Origin: JAKAFX01 sp043196285
Lineage (GTDB): Archaea; Thermoplasmatota; Thermoplasmata; Thermoplasmatales; Thermoplasmataceae
Assembly (NCBI GenBank): GCA_043196285.1
Contig: JBBYJL010000047.1
Location: forward strand, 1-9,711
Direction: 5' to 3'
Length of the DNA: 9,711 nucleotides
In this document: positions 6,491 through 9,711 of the stretch, one piece after another
How positions within the stretch are numbered: the stretch's first letter is position 1
How the letters are laid out: every line of letters starts with the position of its first letter
The notes under the pieces: model-generated
Told to the model about the DNA's origin: nothing
Seen by the model: only the letters and a program-made list of their open reading frames with translations
The model's database searches: none
Position numbers and translations under genes: made by a program

Positions 6491-7798
6491 CTACCTCACC
6501 ACCTTTCCATACTGGTATTCTGTCACAAGTCTCCTGAAGAGGTCTTTCTCAGAGGAAACATAGGTCATGAGACCAAGCCTGTTCAGCATGTATGATATGG
6601 CATTCAGTTCGTGGTTCTTCTTTATAATTGCGCTTTTCAGGAGTGCAGCTTGTGACTTAGGCCTCCCATCAAGTTTCACAAAGTTTGATGGTTCCAGGAA
6701 AAAGAGGGTGACCCTCTTCCCCTTAGGTACAATGGAGACCTTGGGGACATTGAATTCCTCTGAGAATGAAAGTGGTGTTATAACCAGGACAAGTGCATTC
6801 TTCCTTATCAGTTCAGAAATTCTTTCAAGCGATCTAAACAGATCGAACCGGCCTTGGGGATTAATCTCGGCAACCAGCCTTTCCAAACGTTGTATAGCAT
6901 CATCTGATCTGGTTGCCTTTATGAAGTAATCGCTGCTTCCGTTAAAAACTATGAACCCCACACCGTCGTGGTTCTTTAGGACCGAATAGCCAGCGTTTAT
7001 ACTGTCTATCACAATTCGATCAAACATTCTCGCTTCTGAACTTCCAAAGTTTGACGCGCTTGAATAATCTATGACGAAGTAAACATCCAGTTGCCGCTCT
7101 TCCTCCATCTGCTTTATGTAAATATCATCACCGTTCTGCAACCCATATCTCGACCAGGCAATGTATCTGAAATCATCAGAATCAGTGTACTGCCTGACTC
7201 CATAGAAGTTGTAACCCTGCCCAACGATCCTTGACCTGTGGACACCTGTAGTGAATTTGATGTTGCTGATAAGATCGCTCCTTATACCATGAATATCGGA
7301 GAGTGATGGGGATATTTTCACCTCGTTTGCTTTTTCTATAACAAGAGTTTTGATGCAGAGTTTCATTGCGTCCTCTGAATATATTATCACCGGACCTATA
7401 AGGTACTTTCCGATGGCGGAGGAAGACAGGACATAGTCAAGAGTCCTTGATTCTCCAGGTTTCAGAACCATGTAACCCTGTGAGGGACCATCAATGGTAA
7501 AGACGTCGGAAAGGGTATCATAATAGTGAAATGCTACAGGCATCTTTGAATCATTGGAGAAAGCAAGCTTCACTGGAAACGACTTTCCCTTTCTCTGATA
7601 CCTTTCTTCAACTGTTCTCCTTACCGATATCTTGTCCATATTCCTGCCACGGTGTTCATTGAATATGAGAATGTCTGATATCACTGTGAAAAGCAGCACA
7701 AGACTAAAAATTATAAAATACTCGAGGCCTATGAGCAGTGCCTCAAGTACAGAAAAAGAGGAAATTCCAAGGATAACATAACCAGACTTCTTGATCAT
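6491..7798 (-). CDS. DUF58 domain protein (vWA-like), membrane-anchored
   Basis: A 435 aa protein with an N-terminal membrane hairpin (about residues 5-24 and 26-46), an immunoglobulin-like beta region (about 60-160), the DUF58 signature (193-217), and a vWA-like fold to the end. The signature reads GQGYNFYGVRQY, then SDDFRYIAWSR, against the usual GDDxRxIDW with its conserved Gly and Asp, so both positions are changed. The metal-site (MIDAS) motif is DYSSAS (D244, S246, A248) where DxSxS is typical, so metal binding may be weak or lost. DGVGFIVF, the family's DrVGL strand, is present. DUF58 proteins are typical partners of MoxR ATPases and are thought to help assemble or activate envelope or enzyme complexes. 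Its ATG overlaps the MoxR stop (ATGA, 4 bp), so the two are translationally coupled. The specific target is unknown. Confidence 0.9.
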   Translation of the reverse strand: MIKKSGYVILGISSFSVLEALLIGLEYFIIFSLVLLFTVISDILIFNEHRGRNMDKISVRRTVEERYQRKGKSFPVKLAFSNDSKMPVAFHYYDTLSDVFTIDGPSQGYMVLKPGESRTLDYVLSSSAIGKYLIGPVIIYSEDAMKLCIKTLVIEKANEVKISPSLSDIHGIRSDLISNIKFTTGVHRSRIVGQGYNFYGVRQYTDSDDFRYIAWSRYGLQNGDDIYIKQMEEERQLDVYFVIDYSSASNFGSSEARMFDRIVIDSINAGYSVLKNHDGVGFIVFNGSSDYFIKATRSDDAIQRLERLVAEINPQGRFDLFRSLERISELIRKNALVLVITPLSFSEEFNVPKVSIVPKGKRVTLFFLEPSNFVKLDGRPKSQAALLKSAIIKKNHELNAISYMLNRLGLMTYVSSEKDLFRRLVTEYQYGKVVR

Positions 7799-8763
7799 TG
7801 GGGCGCCTTTACCTGGGCTAAGGTGCTTTCTATGATGTTTTCCACTACAGTATTTATCTGAGATCCTGCTTCTATTATCGCCTCTGAATTCAATATGAGT
7901 CTGTGGTTGAGCATTTCATTTGAAAGGAACTTCACGTCTTCAGGTATAATGTAATCTCTGCCATTGACAAGTGCATTTGCCTTGGCAGCTTTCAACATCT
8001 TGGCAGTTGTTCTGGGGCTCGCACCCAGATAGATCTTACTGCTTTCCCTGGTCTTTCTGATTATGTCAACGATGTAGGAAAGTATCTCGTTAGATGCATA
8101 CACATTGTTGACGAGTGACCTGATATGAAGTATTCTTTCCTGCCCGAGTGGAATTATCTCGCTTTCTGAAACATTGTTTATTGACTGTACGATACCCATC
8201 TCCTGTTCTCTGGAAGGATAAGAAAGGAAATATCTGAAGAGGAATCTATCCATCAGGGCTTCTGCAAGCGGAAATGTACCTTCCTGTTCTATTGGGTTCT
8301 GTGTTGCCATGACAAAGAACGGCACAGGCAGCTTCTCGGAAACTCCTCCAATTGAAACCTGCTTTTCTTCCATTCCTTCAAGAAGAGCCGACTGGACCTT
8401 GGGAGGAGTCCTGTTGAGCTCATCCGCAAGCAAGACGTTTGCGAAGATCGGTCCCCTGCGGAATTCCATCTTCTTGCTTTCAAGGTTGAATATTATGCTC
8501 CCGGTAACATCGGACGGCAGCATATCTGGAGTGAACTGTATTCTCTTGAAGCCAAGACCAAGATGTTTGGAGAATTCAGATGCCAGCATGGTTTTAGCAA
8601 GACCGGGTACGCCCTCAATCAAAATATGGTTGTCTGAGAACAGGGCAATGAACATGAATCTCACAATTCTCTCAGATCCTATCACCTTCCTGGCTATCCT
8701 GGACTGTATGCTGTGAACATCTTCCCTTATTTTCATGAGTTCTTCTGACGCAATTTCTGCCAT
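7795..8763 (-). CDS. MoxR family AAA+ ATPase
   Basis: A 322 aa cytosolic AAA+ ATPase of the MoxR group, predicted to act as a chaperone remodelling a partner complex with a vWA/DUF58 protein. All ATPase elements are present: Walker A GVPGLAKT (51-58), TPDMLPSDVTG, Walker B LLADE (111-115) followed by NRTPPKVQSALLEGMEE, sensor 1 N156 in MATQNPIEQEGTFPL, arginine finger R173 in MDRFLF, and sensor 2 R252 in GASPRTT. NGRDYIIPEDV is the C-terminal helical-lid hallmark. The length is normal for MoxR. The ATG at 8763 has a clear Shine-Dalgarno, aggagag, with about six bases to the ATG, and starts two bases after the preceding stop. It overlaps the DUF58 gene by 4 bp. The ATPase appears fully functional. 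Confidence 0.96.
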   Translation of the reverse strand: MAEIASEELMKIREDVHSIQSRIARKVIGSERIVRFMFIALFSDNHILIEGVPGLAKTMLASEFSKHLGLGFKRIQFTPDMLPSDVTGSIIFNLESKKMEFRRGPIFANVLLADELNRTPPKVQSALLEGMEEKQVSIGGVSEKLPVPFFVMATQNPIEQEGTFPLAEALMDRFLFRYFLSYPSREQEMGIVQSINNVSESEIIPLGQERILHIRSLVNNVYASNEILSYIVDIIRKTRESSKIYLGASPRTTAKMLKAAKANALVNGRDYIIPEDVKFLSNEMLNHRLILNSEAIIEAGSQINTVVENIIESTLAQVKAPQ

Positions 8764-8765
8764 TT

Positions 8766-9266
8766 TTATCTCTCCTGTTCCTCTGTCTCTATAACGGACA
8801 GCTTCATGCTTTTGAGTTCGGAATAAAGTTTAACCATTTCGTCAAACAGTTCCTGCATTCCTTCTTTACCTTTCTTTCTCTTCCTTGGATTCTGAGCCTG
8901 AGACCACCTTTCGTACCTGTTGTAGCTTTTCCGGAGAAGTTTGAACTGGTCATATTTTTGTTTGATCCTTTCCACATCTCCTGAAATCAAATCAACGTAG
9001 GACTGCATTTCGTATTTTTCTGCTCTTTTTATCTCATTGTTAAATCTGTCGGGAACTACTACAAAAGGTTCTCTTTTCTGCTCAAGTGTTGGCGCGGAGT
9101 CTATCTTTGTCTTCTTACCTCTGTGCCTTAGCATAATCGTTACTATGAACAGCAGTAAAACTGGAATGAGGAATTTAATGTCAATCAATGGATTATATAG
9201 AATGTGATACAGAATGCCTTCTGCGTATGATATGATGCCGGTAGATGTTAGACTATTCACCATCAT
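8766..9266 (-). CDS. Small single-TM basic protein, unknown function
   Basis: A 166 aa protein I do not recognise. An N-terminal segment of about 30 residues is followed by one membrane helix (about 32-46, FLIPVLLLFIVTIML). A basic stop-transfer RHRGKKTK comes next, then a charged, probably helical region of about 110 residues with heptad-like Leu/Tyr spacing (NEIKRAEKYEMQSYVDLIS, EELFDEMVKLYSELKSMKL-like) and a strongly basic linker NPRKRKKGKE. The charge pattern puts the C-terminal part in the cytoplasm, where it could contact MoxR. I chose the ATG at 9266 over the GTG at 9278 because GGTGAGG lies six bases before it; an ATG at 9263 is equally possible. It overlaps the preceding gene by 14 bp and ends two bases before MoxR, so it belongs to the operon. 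A structural adaptor role is inference from context only. Confidence 0.8.
   Translation of the reverse strand: MMVNSLTSTGIISYAEGILYHILYNPLIDIKFLIPVLLLFIVTIMLRHRGKKTKIDSAPTLEQKREPFVVVPDRFNNEIKRAEKYEMQSYVDLISGDVERIKQKYDQFKLLRKSYNRYERWSQAQNPRKRKKGKEGMQELFDEMVKLYSELKSMKLSVIETEEQER
8775..8781 (-). promoter_or_regulatory. Shine-Dalgarno site for the MoxR gene
   Basis: A purine-rich block (aggaga/ggagag, minus strand) lies several bases before the MoxR ATG and within the last codons of the upstream gene. It contrasts with the Shine-Dalgarno-free, leaderless-type starts of the isolated genes and fits translation inside a polycistronic message. The boundaries are approximate. Confidence 0.5.
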
Positions 9267-9711
9267 TTGACGCCTCACCGCTTGGGAAATAGAGTTTTAT
9301 TATATCCATATAATTATATATGTCTGTTACTTTTTCGATCAGCATTTCCGGATCTCCATGGAAACCTGAAGAAAACCTCACCTTTTCATAGAAATCCAGA
9401 TAGAAAGTAGTAAGTTTCCTGAGTGCATTAAACTGATTGACTGCTGCATCATTTATGGGTGGTGGATCGTTGATCTTATTCAGGATGGTGTAGTTGTCAG
9501 TAAATCCAGATTCGTCAATGTCTATTCCAAACTGCCTGAAGGAAGAAATGATGAACTGCCTGTTTGTTTCACTATCATTGGTGGAGCCGCCAAAATATCT
9601 CATGTAATCGGATCGGATGGAGTTATAAAGCAGAATAATAGCCTCATTCACCTTGTAGTCTCCTATTAGCCTACGTGCATTTATCACTGGAGGGATGTCG
9701 CTGACAGTTTT
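9253..9711 (-). CDS. DUF4129-like protein, 5' end outside the window
   Basis: 152 residues are visible and the frame stays open to the window edge (it reads KTVSDIPPVINARRLIGD at the edge), so the gene continues upstream. A GTG at 9687 is probably internal because it has no Shine-Dalgarno. The visible part is soluble and helical. A helix INARRLIGDYKVNEAIILLY is followed by SETNRQFI, then NALRKLTTFYLDFYEKVRFS and a short tail. This order (A-x-R-L-x-x-G-x-x-x-E-A-I-x-x-L-Y helix, T-N-R-x-(F/L), then L-x-x-(F/Y)-x-E-x-V-R) is that of DUF4129 domains, which usually sit at the C-terminus of membrane or transglutaminase-linked proteins in MoxR-DUF58 loci. The missing upstream part may hold membrane segments. 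The stop overlaps the start of the next gene. Confidence 0.6.
   Translation of the reverse strand, partial: KTVSDIPPVINARRLIGDYKVNEAIILLYNSIRSDYMRYFGGSTNDSETNRQFIISSFRQFGIDIDESGFTDNYTILNKINDPPPINDAAVNQFNALRKLTTFYLDFYEKVRFSSGFHGDPEMLIEKVTDIYNYMDIIKLYFPSGEASNDGE
9273..9279 (-). promoter_or_regulatory. Shine-Dalgarno deciding the start of the 8766-9266 gene
   Basis: GGTGAGG on the minus strand matches the archaeal 16S anti-Shine-Dalgarno core (GGTGA) and lies six bases before the ATG at 9266. The GTG that would give a longer protein is part of this site, which argues against it as the start. Confidence 0.6.

Noticed and set aside
8309..8716. Plus-strand open frame of 135 codons inside MoxR
   Set aside because: It is a shadow of the highly conserved MoxR coding frame. 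Similar antisense frames inside DUF58, the membrane protein and the deaminase were dropped for the same reason.
9267..9278. GTG start for the small TM protein
   Set aside because: The GTG lies inside the GGTGAGG ribosome-binding site that is ideally placed for the ATG at 9266.
1..9711. CRISPR array, tRNA/rRNA, insertion sequence or phage genes
   Set aside because: No direct-repeat array, cloverleaf-like segment, transposase or terminal inverted repeats were seen on either strand.

Overview
The window (about 9.7 kb, moderate GC by eye, Arg codons often AGG/AGA) looks like the chromosome of a Thermoplasmatales-type euryarchaeon. The evidence is archaeal TATA boxes about 25 nt upstream of start codons with no Shine-Dalgarno, which suggests leaderless transcripts. 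Genes inside the operon instead have GGTGA- or GGAG-type sites or overlapping ATGA starts. Coding density is very high, and housekeeping purine and flavin genes sit beside a MoxR/DUF58 membrane operon. The genus assignment is an inference. There is no rRNA, tRNA, CRISPR array, insertion sequence or phage gene.

Left part (1-2319): a small conserved-type protein of unknown function (62-457, +) runs tail to tail, with no spacer, into a minus-strand pair. That pair is purC (SAICAR synthetase, purine biosynthesis) followed by an aldo/keto reductase. A divergent intergenic region of about 117 bp (2320-2436) separates purC from the next plus-strand gene.

Middle (2437-5543): a plus-strand SAM-dependent methyltransferase with a THUMP-like C-terminal domain is followed by a T-tract and a TATA box. 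Next comes ribA (GTP cyclohydrolase II, first step of riboflavin synthesis). ribA converges on a minus-strand MTA/SAH-deaminase-type amidohydrolase, and their two stop codons interlock. purC leads towards GTP, ribA consumes GTP, the methyltransferase produces SAH, and the deaminase would use SAH or methylthioadenosine. The neighbourhood therefore has a loose nucleotide/SAM theme, but co-regulation is not shown.

Right part (5558-9711, all minus strand): a tightly packed operon reads, in transcription order, a DUF4129-like protein (cut by the window edge), a small single-TM basic protein, a MoxR AAA+ ATPase, a membrane-anchored DUF58 (vWA-like) protein, and a polytopic membrane protein of about 8-9 helices. 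Overlaps and gaps of 2-21 bp link the genes. This is a version of the widespread MoxR-DUF58 chaperone-type locus with no transglutaminase visible in the window. It is the most under-characterised system here. The deaminase follows 14 bp downstream but has its own TATA-like box inside the end of the last membrane gene.
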